Part shown: positions 15,481 through 23,411 of the stretch, one piece after another | Layout: every line of letters begins with the position of its first letter | Numbering within the stretch: position 1 is the stretch's first letter | Source: Bradyrhizobium canariense | Lineage (GTDB): Bacteria; Pseudomonadota; Alphaproteobacteria; Rhizobiales; Xanthobacteraceae | Length of the DNA: 64,000 bases | Assembly (NCBI RefSeq): GCF_018130465.1 | Contig: NZ_JAFCKJ010000011.1 | Span: 62,001 to 126,000 of the forward strand | Direction of reading: 5' to 3' | Notes under the pieces: model-generated | The model's input: the letters and a program-made list of their open reading frames with translations, nothing else | What the model was told of the DNA's origin: nothing | Database searches by the model: none | Position numbers and translations under genes: made by a program

Positions 15481-17112
15481 ATGAACTACCAGCCCCGCGG
15501 CATCAGCACCCTCCAGGGCCCGGCCTCGTATCAGAGCGAGATCGAGGCGGCCCAGTCGCTCCTCAAGACCCAGCCGACCTGGAACGGGGTGTCGGCCGAG
15601 GCCGTCGCACGCATGCGCCTGCAGAACCGCTTCAAGACCGGTCTCGACATCGCCCGCTACACCGCGGCGCTGATGCGGGCCGACATGGCCGCCTATGACG
15701 GCGACCCGACCAAGTACACCCAGTCGCTGGGCTGCTGGCACGGCTTCATCGCCCAGCAGAAGCTGATCTCGGTCAAGAAGCACTTTGGCAAGACCGATCG
15801 CACCTACCTGTACCTGTCCGGCTGGATGATCGCGGCGCTGCGCTCCGAGTTCGGCCCGCTGCCGGACCAGTCGATGCATGAGAAGACCTCGGTGCCGGCA
15901 CTCATCGAGGAGCTCTACACGTTCCTGCGTCAGGCCGACTCGCGCGAGCTCAACGATATCTTCCGCGGCCTCGATAAGGCCCGCAAGGAAGGCGACAAGA
16001 CCCGGGAGAAGGAGTTGATCGAGAAGATCGACAACTTCCAGACCCATGTCGTGCCCGTCATCGCCGACATCGACGCCGGCTTCGGCAATGCGGAGGCGAC
16101 CTATCTGCTCGCCAAGAAGATGATCGAGGCGGGTGCCTGCGCGCTCCAGATCGAGAACCAGGTCTCCGACGAGAAGCAGTGCGGCCATCAGGACGGCAAG
16201 GTCACCGTGCCGCACGAGGTGTTCCTGGCCAAGATCCGGGCCTGCCGCCACGCCTTCCTCGAACTCGGCGTCGAAGACGGCGTCGTGGTGACCCGCACCG
16301 ACTCGCTCGGTGCCGGCCTGACCCAGCAGATCGCGGTCAGCCACAAGCCCGGCGATCTCGGCGACCAGTACAACAGCTTCCTGGATTGCGAGGAAGTGAC
16401 GGCGGAGAACGCCCGCAATGGCGACGTCATCATCAACCGCAACGGCAAGATGATGCGTCCGAAGCGGCTGCCCTCCAATCTCTATCAGTTCCGTCCGGGC
16501 ACCGGCGAAGACCGCTGCGTGCTCGACAGCATCACCTCGTTGCAGAACGGTGCGGACCTGCTGTGGATCGAGACCGAGAAGCCGCATATCGAGCAGATCG
16601 CCAAGATGGTCGACCGGATTCGCGAGGTGGTTCCGAACGCGAAGCTGGCCTACAACAACTCGCCCTCGTTCAACTGGACGCTCAACTTCCGCTGGCAGGT
16701 CTACGACGCGATGAAGGAAGCCGGTAAGGACGTCAGCAAGTACAACCGCGCCGAGTTGATGAAGGTGGAATACGACGATACGCCGCTGGCGAAGGAAGCC
16801 GACGAGCGCATCCGTACCTTCCAGGCGGATTCGGCCAAGCGTGCCGGCATCTTCCACCACCTGATCACGTTGCCGACCTATCACACGGCAGCGCTGTCGA
16901 CCGACAACCTCGCACGCGAGTATTTCGGCGAGCAGGGCATGCTCGGTTATGTGAAGAACGTCCAGCGCGCCGAGATCCGTCAGGGTATCGCCTGCGCCAA
17001 GCATCAGAACATGGCCGGCTCCGACATCGGCGACGACCACAAGGAGTACTTCGCCGGCGAGGCTGCCCTGAAGGCGGGCGGCGCTCACAACACGATGAAC
17101 CAGTTCGGCTAA
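15481..17112 (+). CDS. aceA: isocitrate lyase
   Basis: The 543-residue enzyme cleaves isocitrate to glyoxylate and succinate, the first step of the glyoxylate shunt. The catalytic signature DEKQCGHQDGKV carries the active-site Cys234. PVIADIDAGFGNAEATYLLA supplies the metal and substrate loop, and NNSPSFNW is the C-terminal substrate motif. The length matches the longer bacterial/eukaryotic-like ICL subfamily. The ATG at 15481 (MNYQPRG) follows GAAAGGATC. The longer frame from 15427 runs into promoter DNA. It is divergent from the ScfR-type regulator, so carbon-source control is expected. Confidence 0.95.
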   Translation: MNYQPRGISTLQGPASYQSEIEAAQSLLKTQPTWNGVSAEAVARMRLQNRFKTGLDIARYTAALMRADMAAYDGDPTKYTQSLGCWHGFIAQQKLISVKKHFGKTDRTYLYLSGWMIAALRSEFGPLPDQSMHEKTSVPALIEELYTFLRQADSRELNDIFRGLDKARKEGDKTREKELIEKIDNFQTHVVPVIADIDAGFGNAEATYLLAKKMIEAGACALQIENQVSDEKQCGHQDGKVTVPHEVFLAKIRACRHAFLELGVEDGVVVTRTDSLGAGLTQQIAVSHKPGDLGDQYNSFLDCEEVTAENARNGDVIINRNGKMMRPKRLPSNLYQFRPGTGEDRCVLDSITSLQNGADLLWIETEKPHIEQIAKMVDRIREVVPNAKLAYNNSPSFNWTLNFRWQVYDAMKEAGKDVSKYNRAELMKVEYDDTPLAKEADERIRTFQADSAKRAGIFHHLITLPTYHTAALSTDNLAREYFGEQGMLGYVKNVQRAEIRQGIACAKHQNMAGSDIGDDHKEYFAGEAALKAGGAHNTMNQFG

Positions 17113-17142
17113 CGCATCACGCTAATCGACAGGAGACTGACA

Positions 17143-17349
17143 ATGACCAACAGCAATTTCTGGGTGATCGGCGGCGAGTTCGGTTCGATGAACTTCCACA
17201 AGCTGGTGGAAGGCTCGGCCCAGGTCCAGGGTCCGTTCAAGACCCGCAAGGAGGCCGAGGACGCCTGGCGCTCGGTTTCGGAAGAGAACCGCCACAAGGC
17301 GGGCGTCCGCTTCTCGATCGTGGAAGAGCCGTCGCGGGTCTCGGCGTGA
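17143..17349 (+). CDS. DUF4170 domain-containing small protein
   Basis: The protein is 68 residues and is one DUF4170 domain: FWVIGGEFGSMNFHKL at the start, then a basic/acidic helix GPFKTRKEAEDAWRSVSEEN. SD AGGAG lies eight bases before the ATG. It begins 30 bases past aceA and shares its terminator, so it is probably co-transcribed with isocitrate lyase. The function is unknown. It looks cytosolic. Confidence 0.85.
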   Translation: MTNSNFWVIGGEFGSMNFHKLVEGSAQVQGPFKTRKEAEDAWRSVSEENRHKAGVRFSIVEEPSRVSA

Positions 17350-17391
17350 AATCTGAACTAACCTGACAATCTGAACTAAGAAGACGTCCAA

Positions 17392-17437
17392 GGACGGATG
17401 GTCCCATCCGGCGCAAGCCGGGTGGGATCGTCTGTTT
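17392..17437 (+). terminator. terminator after aceA-DUF4170
   Basis: A GC-rich stem (TCCCATCCGGC with GCCGGGTGGGA, GCAA loop) is followed by TCGTCTGTTTTT. It lies about 45 bases past the DUF4170 stop. Confidence 0.8.
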
Positions 17438-17548
17438 TTGGCACAGGTGAATGCCCTGTGGGCGCCGTAAGTAACTGGAATTGTGGGGCCTTTGCGGACA
17501 GTGTGGTTGCTGATAGGTTAATGGAAGGAAGTGAGGACGAGGCCGACA

Positions 17549-18103
17549 ATGTCAGAGCCCGAAACCAGTGGGATCCATCCCAGCCAGCCGCGCCCGGTGC
17601 GGCTGCGCGATGCGCTGTTGCGGGCGCGGATCGAGGCCGCGGACCGGACCGGCGTCGTCGTCGATTTGCGCGATGCCGAAGTGGCGCGGCTCGAGATCCT
17701 CAACGACGCGCTCGATCCCCTGTTCGCACAGGTGCCGGAGCAGATCGACCTGTTCGACCGCGGCATCAGCCAGGGCGATACGCCCAGGCTCTGGATCGAC
17801 GTCGTCGCGCACATCGTGATGGGGCGCGACAAGCGGCTGTACCGCTTCGTGCAGGACACCCGCTTCGGCCGCATCGTGCTCGCCGAATCGCACGACACCG
17901 CCGTCATCGTCGATGCCGTCACGGACTATGTCGCTCGCCGCATGATCGAGCGCGAGCATGCGATGGTGGTCCCGCCCGAGCCGAAGTCCGAGATCGCGCA
18001 GCCGCGGCGCCGCACGCGCATCTGGCCGTTCGTGTTCGGGTTTGTGCTCGGTGCCGCCGCGCTGTTCGGGGTTGCCGTGCTCGCGGCCCTGCGGAGCTGG
18101 TGA
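17549..18103 (+). CDS. hypothetical protein with C-terminal membrane anchor
   Basis: The protein is 184 residues. The N-terminal about 145 residues are soluble and acidic (VVVDLRDAEVARLEILNDAL, PLFAQVPEQIDLFDRGISQG). An Arg-rich turn (QPRRRTRIWP) then leads to one hydrophobic helix at the end (FVFGFVLGAAALFGVAVLAAL). This gives a tail-anchored cytoplasmic domain. The ATG at 17549 was preferred over a GTG at 17531 because GAGGACGAGG lies upstream of it. I do not recognise the family beyond its likely presence in other bradyrhizobia. The function is unknown. Confidence 0.7.
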   Translation: MSEPETSGIHPSQPRPVRLRDALLRARIEAADRTGVVVDLRDAEVARLEILNDALDPLFAQVPEQIDLFDRGISQGDTPRLWIDVVAHIVMGRDKRLYRFVQDTRFGRIVLAESHDTAVIVDAVTDYVARRMIEREHAMVVPPEPKSEIAQPRRRTRIWPFVFGFVLGAAALFGVAVLAALRSW

Positions 18104-18115
18104 GAGGTTCGCCGT

Positions 18116-18135
18116 CGTCATTGCGAGCAATGACG
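18116..18135. repeat. short palindrome between convergent genes
   Basis: CGTCATTGC and GCAATGACG are perfect 9-bp arms separated by GA. This appears to be the core of the GCGAGCAATGACG dispersed repeat also seen near 23310. It may end both convergent transcripts. Confidence 0.6.
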
Positions 18136-18142
18136 GGCGGCC

Positions 18143-19024
18143 TCAAAACAATCTGACATGCTTGATCTGCCCAATCTGAAATCCAGCCCCGAGGCTCCGC
18201 ACCGTCTGCTCGCAACGCCAGCCGGTGTTGTCCTTCTCGATCGTGAACAGATTGTAGGCCGCGGCCGGGTAGTGCCCGTGTGCGCGCGCGGAGGCAGATG
18301 GCACGCCGATTGCGGGAATGTTGCCGTTGGGGCCTTCGAACCACATCGTCGAATGAATGTGGTCGTGCCCGTGAAGGATCAGCTCGACGCCGTGGCGTTT
18401 CAAAAGCGTCAGCAGCTCGGCGGAGTCCGTCATCCGCTTGTGGCGCGCGCCGGACTTCAGCGGATGATGCACCAGCAGCACGCGAAAGACATCCTCGGCT
18501 GCGAGCCGCCCGAGCACCTCTTCGAGAGACGCGAGCTGATCGGCTCCGAGCGTGCCTGTCGCCATCAACGGCAAGGTCGGCACCGCCGTGGACAGGCTGA
18601 TCAGCACGAGTGGCCCGCGCCGGCGCACGGAAGGAAAGCCGATACGGCCGTCGTCGCCCGCAAGATAGGGCGCGAAGGTTTCGCCGAAGCGATGAGAGGT
18701 GGCGCGGACATAAGCGTCGTGATTGCCGGGAATCGTGGTGACGCGGTCGGGCGGACCGACGCCGTCGAGCCAGGCGCGTGCCGGCGCGAACTCCGCCTCC
18801 AGCGCCAGATTGACGAGATCGCCCGTGACCGCGATGTGGTCGGGACCGTGCGCCTTCACGTCGGCGACGAGTGCGTCGAGCACCTCGCGGCGCTGGTACT
18901 TGTGACGGTTGCGCGTCCAGTTGACATAGCCGAGCGCGCGCTTGCCGGCGAGCTCGATCAACCGCGGCTTCGGCAGCGGCGGCAGATGCGGGTCGGACAG
19001 ATGGGCGAGCGTGTAGGGGGCCAT
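18143..19024 (-). CDS. metallophosphoesterase (calcineurin-like)
   Basis: The 293-residue enzyme has all five metallophosphoesterase motifs: HLSDPHLP, AVTGDLVN, IPGNHDAYV, LLVHHPL and LHGHDHIHS. These bind a dinuclear metal centre that hydrolyses phosphomono- or diesters, including the cyclic-nucleotide class III type. No signal peptide is seen, so the enzyme is cytoplasmic. The start MAPYTLAHLSD (ATG 19024) places the first metal motif near the N-terminus as usual. The substrate is unknown. It is divergent from a NUDIX gene 80 bases away. Confidence 0.88.
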   Translation of the reverse strand: MAPYTLAHLSDPHLPPLPKPRLIELAGKRALGYVNWTRNRHKYQRREVLDALVADVKAHGPDHIAVTGDLVNLALEAEFAPARAWLDGVGPPDRVTTIPGNHDAYVRATSHRFGETFAPYLAGDDGRIGFPSVRRRGPLVLISLSTAVPTLPLMATGTLGADQLASLEEVLGRLAAEDVFRVLLVHHPLKSGARHKRMTDSAELLTLLKRHGVELILHGHDHIHSTMWFEGPNGNIPAIGVPSASARAHGHYPAAAYNLFTIEKDNTGWRCEQTVRSLGAGFQIGQIKHVRLF

Positions 19025-19104
19025 GGGGTGCGATTGCCTCGCTATTCGTCCGCTGTAATGGCAAGGTCGCAGGCTACGTGCAAGCGGGCCGTCAAGGGAG
19101 CCTG

Positions 19105-19596
19105 ATGGGGGGTCGTCTGAATAGCGTCCGACGGACATTCGAGCCGCTGCTGCGGCGAATCTTCCACGCCTATTTCCTGCTCGTCCGCGGCATGACGCTC
19201 GGCGTCCGCGCCGTGGTGCTGGATGCCGACACCAGGGTGTTCCTGGTCAGGCACAGCTACATCACCGGCTGGTATCTGCCCGGCGGCGGCGTCGATCTCG
19301 GCGAGACCATGGAGCAGGCGATGCGCCGCGAGCTCAAGGAGGAGGGGGATATCGATCTCACCGGCGATGCCGTGCTGCACGGCATCTTCCTCAACAGCCA
19401 CGTCTCCCGCCGCGACCATGTCGCGGTCTACGTCGTCAGGCAGTTCAAGCAGGATCGCCTGCCCGCGCCCAACCACGAGATCGTCGAATGCGGGTTCTTC
19501 GCGGTCACCGCGCTGCCCGAGGGGACCACGCCGGGCACGCGGCTGCGGATCGCGGAAGTCCTTCACGACAGGCCGCAGATTGCGACGTGGCGATGA
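19105..19596 (+). CDS. NUDIX hydrolase
   Basis: The protein is 163 residues. After a helical N-terminus (VRRTFEPLLRRIFHAYFLLVRGMTLG) comes a complete Nudix box: GGGVDLGETMEQAMRREL then KEEGDI, matching Gx5Ex7REUxEExGU. Such enzymes hydrolyse nucleoside diphosphates linked to another moiety. The specific substrate is not visible. The ATG at 19105 has AGGGAGC upstream. It begins 80 bases from the divergent metallophosphoesterase, and a glycosyltransferase follows 62 bases later. Confidence 0.9.
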   Translation: MGGRLNSVRRTFEPLLRRIFHAYFLLVRGMTLGVRAVVLDADTRVFLVRHSYITGWYLPGGGVDLGETMEQAMRRELKEEGDIDLTGDAVLHGIFLNSHVSRRDHVAVYVVRQFKQDRLPAPNHEIVECGFFAVTALPEGTTPGTRLRIAEVLHDRPQIATWR

Positions 19597-19658
19597 TGGC
19601 TGCCTGTGCTAGTAAATCGCCGCGTCTGCGGGGGCGGCGCATGGACGAGGGATGAAGA

Positions 19659-20606
19659 TTGTCTGAATCGACGAGGTCATGGCCATTTCGGATCGCCGTG
19701 CTGGTTCCCTGCTACAACGAGGAAGCCGCCGTCGCGACGGTCGTTGCCGATTTCCGCAAGGCACTGCCCGCGGCCGAGGTCTACGTGTACGACAACAACT
19801 CGACCGACCGGACCGCGGCGATCGCGCGCGAGGCCGGAGCGATCGTGCGCAGCGAACGGCGCCAGGGCAAAGGCCACGTCGTGCGCCGCATGTTCGCGGA
19901 CATCGAGGCCGACATCTACGTGCTCGTCGATGGCGATGCGACCTACGACGCGCCGAGCGCGTCGCGCATGATCGACCAGCTCCTCGATGAGCATCTGGAT
20001 ATGGTTGTGGGTCTGCGTGTCGATCAATCGCAAGCGGCCTACCGGCGTGGTCATCGCATCGGCAACCGGCTCTTCACCGGTTTCCTGGCATCGACCTTCG
20101 GCCACGCCTTCAAGGACATCCTGTCCGGTTACCGCGTGTTCTCGCGCCGCTTCGTCAAATCCTTCCCGGTCCTGTCCGGCGGTTTCGAGATCGAGACCGA
20201 GTTTGCGGTCTATGCGCTGGAATTGTCGCTGCCGGTCGCCGAGGTCGAGACGCCCTATTACGCGCGCCCGGAAGGCTCCTTCTCCAAGCTCAATACCTGG
20301 CAGGATGGGTTGCGCATCTTCAACACGATGCTGAAGCTCAACCGGTCGGAGCGGCCGCTGCGCTTCTTTTCGGCGATCGGCATCGTCCTCGCGCTGCTGT
20401 CGTTCGCTTTCGGGCTGCCCGTCGTGATCACCTTCCTCGAAACCGGCCTCGTACCGCGCCTGCCGACCGCCGTGCTCTCCATGGGCCTGATGATCATGGC
20501 GCTGCTTTCGGCCTCGTCGGGGCTCGTGCTCGACACCGTGACGCGCGGCCGGCGGGAAATGAAGATGCTCGCCTACCTCTCGCAACCGCCGCTCGGGAGG
20601 AACTGA
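19659..20606 (+). CDS. family 2 glycosyltransferase with membrane helices
   Basis: The product is 315 residues. The GT2 core has IAVLVPCYNEEAAVATVV (nucleotide-sugar site), YVYDNNSTDRT, YVLVDGDATYDAP (DxD metal site) and GFEIETEFAVYAL (acceptor region). Two C-terminal membrane helices follow (FFSAIGIVLALLSFAFGLPV and AVLSMGLMIMALLSASSG). This is the DPM1/GtrB-like arrangement that charges a polyprenyl-phosphate carrier or modifies glycans at the membrane. The start codon is TTG at 19659 after GAGGGATGAAGA. It heads a run of four same-strand genes. The donor sugar is unknown. Confidence 0.85.
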   Translation: MSESTRSWPFRIAVLVPCYNEEAAVATVVADFRKALPAAEVYVYDNNSTDRTAAIAREAGAIVRSERRQGKGHVVRRMFADIEADIYVLVDGDATYDAPSASRMIDQLLDEHLDMVVGLRVDQSQAAYRRGHRIGNRLFTGFLASTFGHAFKDILSGYRVFSRRFVKSFPVLSGGFEIETEFAVYALELSLPVAEVETPYYARPEGSFSKLNTWQDGLRIFNTMLKLNRSERPLRFFSAIGIVLALLSFAFGLPVVITFLETGLVPRLPTAVLSMGLMIMALLSASSGLVLDTVTRGRREMKMLAYLSQPPLGRN

Positions 20607-20730
20607 AATTGCCTCCGGGGCCGGGCGCAATCCCATGGACCGTTGCCCTCCAAGGTGATATCCCGCCGACGCCGCCCGACGCGTTTTCCGACGCGAACCG
20701 ATGACTCCCGCCTGAAGATGCCGTGACGCG

Positions 20731-21246
20731 ATGAACGATCTCTCACTCACCATCCTGTCGGAATCCGCCGGCGATGCTCACGCGATCGAGCGGCTGCACG
20801 AACGCACCTTCGGACCCGGCCGCTTTGTGCTCAGCGCGTACCGCATCCGCGAGCATGTGGATCATTTGCTCGAGCTATCGTTCACCGCCCGCGTCGGTAC
20901 GTTGCTGGTCGGATCCGTACGGCAATTGCCGATTTGCGTCGGCGACACGCCGGCACTGCTGCTCGGGCCCCTGACGGTCGAGCCCCCGTTCCGCGGCCGC
21001 GGCGTCGGTCGGCTGCTGCTCGAGCGAGCGCTGAAGGACGCGAAGGCGCAGGGCCATCGCCTGGTGCTGCTGGTCGGCGACGAGCCCTATTACAGCCGCG
21101 TCGGCTTCAAGCCGGTGCCGAAGGGACGCGTCACGATGCCGGGCCCGGTCGATTACAGCCGGCTCCTCGTCATCGAACTCGTCGAGGGCGCGTTCGAAGG
21201 CGTATCGGGGCCGGTCGGTCCCGACTGGAGCAAGACGCGAACCTGA
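20731..21246 (+). CDS. GNAT family N-acetyltransferase
   Basis: The protein is 171 residues with an acetyl-CoA-binding motif: LLLGPLTVEPPFRGRGVGRL, then LLERALKDAKAQGHRLVLLV, YYSRVGFKPVPKGRVTMPGP. This is the COG3153/YhbS-type of GNAT. The acceptor is unknown. It is in the same direction as the upstream GT2 gene, with a 124-base gap that I see as non-coding. The gene 37 bases downstream is a methyltransferase. Confidence 0.85.
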   Translation: MNDLSLTILSESAGDAHAIERLHERTFGPGRFVLSAYRIREHVDHLLELSFTARVGTLLVGSVRQLPICVGDTPALLLGPLTVEPPFRGRGVGRLLLERALKDAKAQGHRLVLLVGDEPYYSRVGFKPVPKGRVTMPGPVDYSRLLVIELVEGAFEGVSGPVGPDWSKTRT

Positions 21247-21283
21247 CGCGCCATCGCTTCGTAGCTCACATGAAGGTAGGGCA

Positions 21284-22015
21284 GTGCCGGTCGATCAGCA
21301 ATATTACCGGGAAGTGGCGTCCGGGAGCACGGCGGAAAAGCTGCTGATCGCGGCGCGCGACCGCATATTCCGGGATTTCCTCGCCCAGATGCAGCCGTCC
21401 GCGTCGGACGAGATCCTGGATGTCGGCGTGTCCGACGTGATCAACGACGGCGCCAACGTGCTGGAACGAAGCTACCCGCATCAGCACAAGATCACGGCCT
21501 GCGGGCTCGGGGAAGGAATAGGGTTCAAGGCGGCTTTTCCGCTTTGCCGTTACGTGCAGATCGAACCGAATACGCGGCTGCCGTTTGACGACAATGCGTT
21601 CGATGTCGCGACGTCCAATGCCGTGCTCGAGCATGCCGGAAGCCATCCAAATCAGGTGCTCCTGGTCAAGGAGCTTTGCCGCGTTGCGAGGCGGGTGTTC
21701 ATCACGGTGCCCAACAGGTTCTTTCCGGTCGAGCACCACACGGCGATCCCGCTGGCGCACTATCTGGACGGCACCTTCAGGATCGCCTGCATGATCGCCG
21801 GCAAGTCGGAATGGACCGACGAGCAGAACCTGATCCTGATGACGCGAAAACGGCTGCTGGAGATCGCCGCGCTGGTCGCCAAGTCCGCGACCGCCAAGTC
21901 TGCGAGTGCCACGTCTGCGAGTACCAAGTCCGCCATCCCTAAGTCCGCGGCCGTGGGCTACACCGGTTTGTCGCTCGGCCCGCTATCGTCCAATCTCTAT
22001 CTTGCATTCCGCTAA
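21284..22015 (+). CDS. SAM-dependent methyltransferase with a tandem-repeat insert
   Basis: The protein is 243 residues. It has a class I Rossmann methyltransferase: EILDVGVSDVINDGANVLER as motif I (unusual, DVGVSD instead of DVGxGxG), then LPFDDNAFDVATSNAVLEH as motif IV. Methyltransferase_11-type sequence continues to about residue 195. A five-fold five-residue repeat (AKSAT AKSAS ATSAS TKSAI PKSAA) then interrupts the chain before GYTGLSLGPLSSNLYLAFR. The start codon is GTG at 21284 with GGTAGGGC upstream. The motif I deviation may mean weak SAM binding. It probably belongs with the adjacent GT2 and membrane protein. Confidence 0.75.
   Translation: MPVDQQYYREVASGSTAEKLLIAARDRIFRDFLAQMQPSASDEILDVGVSDVINDGANVLERSYPHQHKITACGLGEGIGFKAAFPLCRYVQIEPNTRLPFDDNAFDVATSNAVLEHAGSHPNQVLLVKELCRVARRVFITVPNRFFPVEHHTAIPLAHYLDGTFRIACMIAGKSEWTDEQNLILMTRKRLLEIAALVAKSATAKSASATSASTKSAIPKSAAVGYTGLSLGPLSSNLYLAFR
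21878..21952 (+). repeat. five 15-base tandem repeats inside the methyltransferase gene
   Basis: Units GCCAAGTCCGCGACC, GCCAAGTCTGCGAGT, GCCACGTCTGCGAGT, ACCAAGTCCGCCATC and CCTAAGTCCGCGGCC run from 21878 to 21952 without a break. They keep the frame, so copy-number change would add or remove five residues. Confidence 0.9.
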
Positions 22016-22039
22016 AGCAGCGCTGCCTCCCGTCGCATC

Positions 22040-23206
22040 ATGATCCCGATGAAGAAGATCCCTACGAGCAAAGCCGTCTTCGCCGTGTTGTTTCTCGCGG
22101 TGCTGGTCGGCCATTTCTTGACCATGATGCGATGGAATGAGGCTCGCGGCGTCTATGACGACATCTGCTACCTGCGGCAGGCGCATCTGTTCCAGAGGTT
22201 CGGTCTGGTGGAGGGCTTCGACACCAGCCTCACCCGCGACGACGATGGCTATCAGAAAGCAAAGCTGAAGGAGATCGGCTACCCGGACTGGGACGACACG
22301 ACCGCTGCGCCCTGCCACAATCTGATGCCGGCAACAGGGAAGGTCGTCATTCAATACCCGCCGGGTGTCGGCCTCGTGTTGGCGTTGTTTCCGCCAGGTC
22401 ACCAGGTGGTGCCCATGTACATGCTGGCGACCCTTGTCGTCCTCGGCTTTGCGCTGTTTGCCCTTTCTCTCGCCCGCAGCATGAGGTCGGTCCTGATGGC
22501 GGGGACGTTCGGCTGTCTTGCGATCTACCTGATGGTCAATCCGGTCAAGGCGAGCTATTCGATGGCCCCGACGGTCGTCGTGTGCGCGCTGGCGGGATGT
22601 CTCACGGCGCGATGGCTGGCGAGCCCGCGATCTCAACCGAGGATCTGGCTGCTGGCGCCAATCGGCTTCCTGCTCGGATTGACCGTCGATTTTCGGTTGG
22701 CCAACCTCTTCCTGGCGTCCGGCTATGGCATGTTTCTCCTCGTCGCATTCCTTGCGGAACGGACGTTGTCCCGGTTCTTGCAGGGGGCCGTGTTCGGCGT
22801 CGCGTTGCTGGCCGGCGTGATACCGACCATCGTCTCTTACGCCGTCAACGCCGGCAGTCCGTTCGCGTCGACCTACGGCAACAACCCCGATGTCAGGCCG
22901 CTGGATTTTTCGTTCGCAGTGGTCCGGGACTATCTCGCCGACCCGCTCCAGACCTTGCTGATCGTCATCGGTATTGCGGGCTCGATCTGGCTGTTGCGGC
23001 AGGCCAATGGCGCTCGCCGTGTCGCGCAGCTCACGCTGGCCAATCTGGCGCTCAACCTCGCCTTCTTCTTCACCTATCCGATCGCGACGCCATACTACAC
23101 GATCCCCATTTCCCTCCTGACACTGTGGAGCCTGCTGTTTGCCGTCCTGTTTCAGGAGGCGGCAGAGGATGCCCCTGAAGCGGTCGCTTTCGCCAAAGCG
23201 CGATGA
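22040..23206 (+). CDS. multipass membrane protein, GT-C-like
   Basis: The protein is 388 residues with about nine to ten hydrophobic helices. The first is SKAVFAVLFLAVLVGHFL. A periplasmic loop after it carries ARGVYDDICYLRQAHL and DDDGYQKAKL. An acidic loop after the first helix is the layout of GT-C glycosyltransferases (dolichyl-phosphate-sugar users). The middle has KVVIQYPPGVGLVLALFPPG, and later helices end with the cytosolic EAAEDAPEAVAFAKAR. The fold call is based on topology only. The position after GT2 and methyltransferase genes suggests a role in glycan or lipid modification. Confidence 0.65.
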   Translation: MIPMKKIPTSKAVFAVLFLAVLVGHFLTMMRWNEARGVYDDICYLRQAHLFQRFGLVEGFDTSLTRDDDGYQKAKLKEIGYPDWDDTTAAPCHNLMPATGKVVIQYPPGVGLVLALFPPGHQVVPMYMLATLVVLGFALFALSLARSMRSVLMAGTFGCLAIYLMVNPVKASYSMAPTVVVCALAGCLTARWLASPRSQPRIWLLAPIGFLLGLTVDFRLANLFLASGYGMFLLVAFLAERTLSRFLQGAVFGVALLAGVIPTIVSYAVNAGSPFASTYGNNPDVRPLDFSFAVVRDYLADPLQTLLIVIGIAGSIWLLRQANGARRVAQLTLANLALNLAFFFTYPIATPYYTIPISLLTLWSLLFAVLFQEAAEDAPEAVAFAKAR

Positions 23207-23250
23207 ATTCAGGCTAGCTATCGCGCCTTCGGCGTCGCAGATGCATTGTC

Positions 23251-23396
23251 CCGGATTTCGCTTTCGCTCCATCCGGGCTACGGCGTCGTTAAAGTGCCGC
23301 GGCTACTCCGTCATTGCGAGCGGTGCGAAGCAATCCAGAATCTTACCGCGCCGGCAGTCTGGTTTGCTTCGTCGCAAGGGCTCCTCGCAACGACGG
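23251..23396. repeat. mosaic of two palindromic repeats
   Basis: First comes a CCCGGATTTCG-CATCCGGGC hairpin (about 23251-23280). Then an element opens CGTCATTGCGAGCGGTGCGA (23309) and closes CTCCTCGCAACGACGG (23381-23396). It fills the gap between the convergent membrane protein and TonB receptor genes. Confidence 0.7.
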
Positions 23397-23411
23397 TGAG
23401 GAGGCGGCCTT

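Noticed and set aside
15430-17088. A 552-residue antisense frame across aceA
   Set aside because: aceA has strong family motifs on the plus strand. The antisense frame is rich in Leu, Val and Asp/Arg, as expected from GC-rich antisense DNA.
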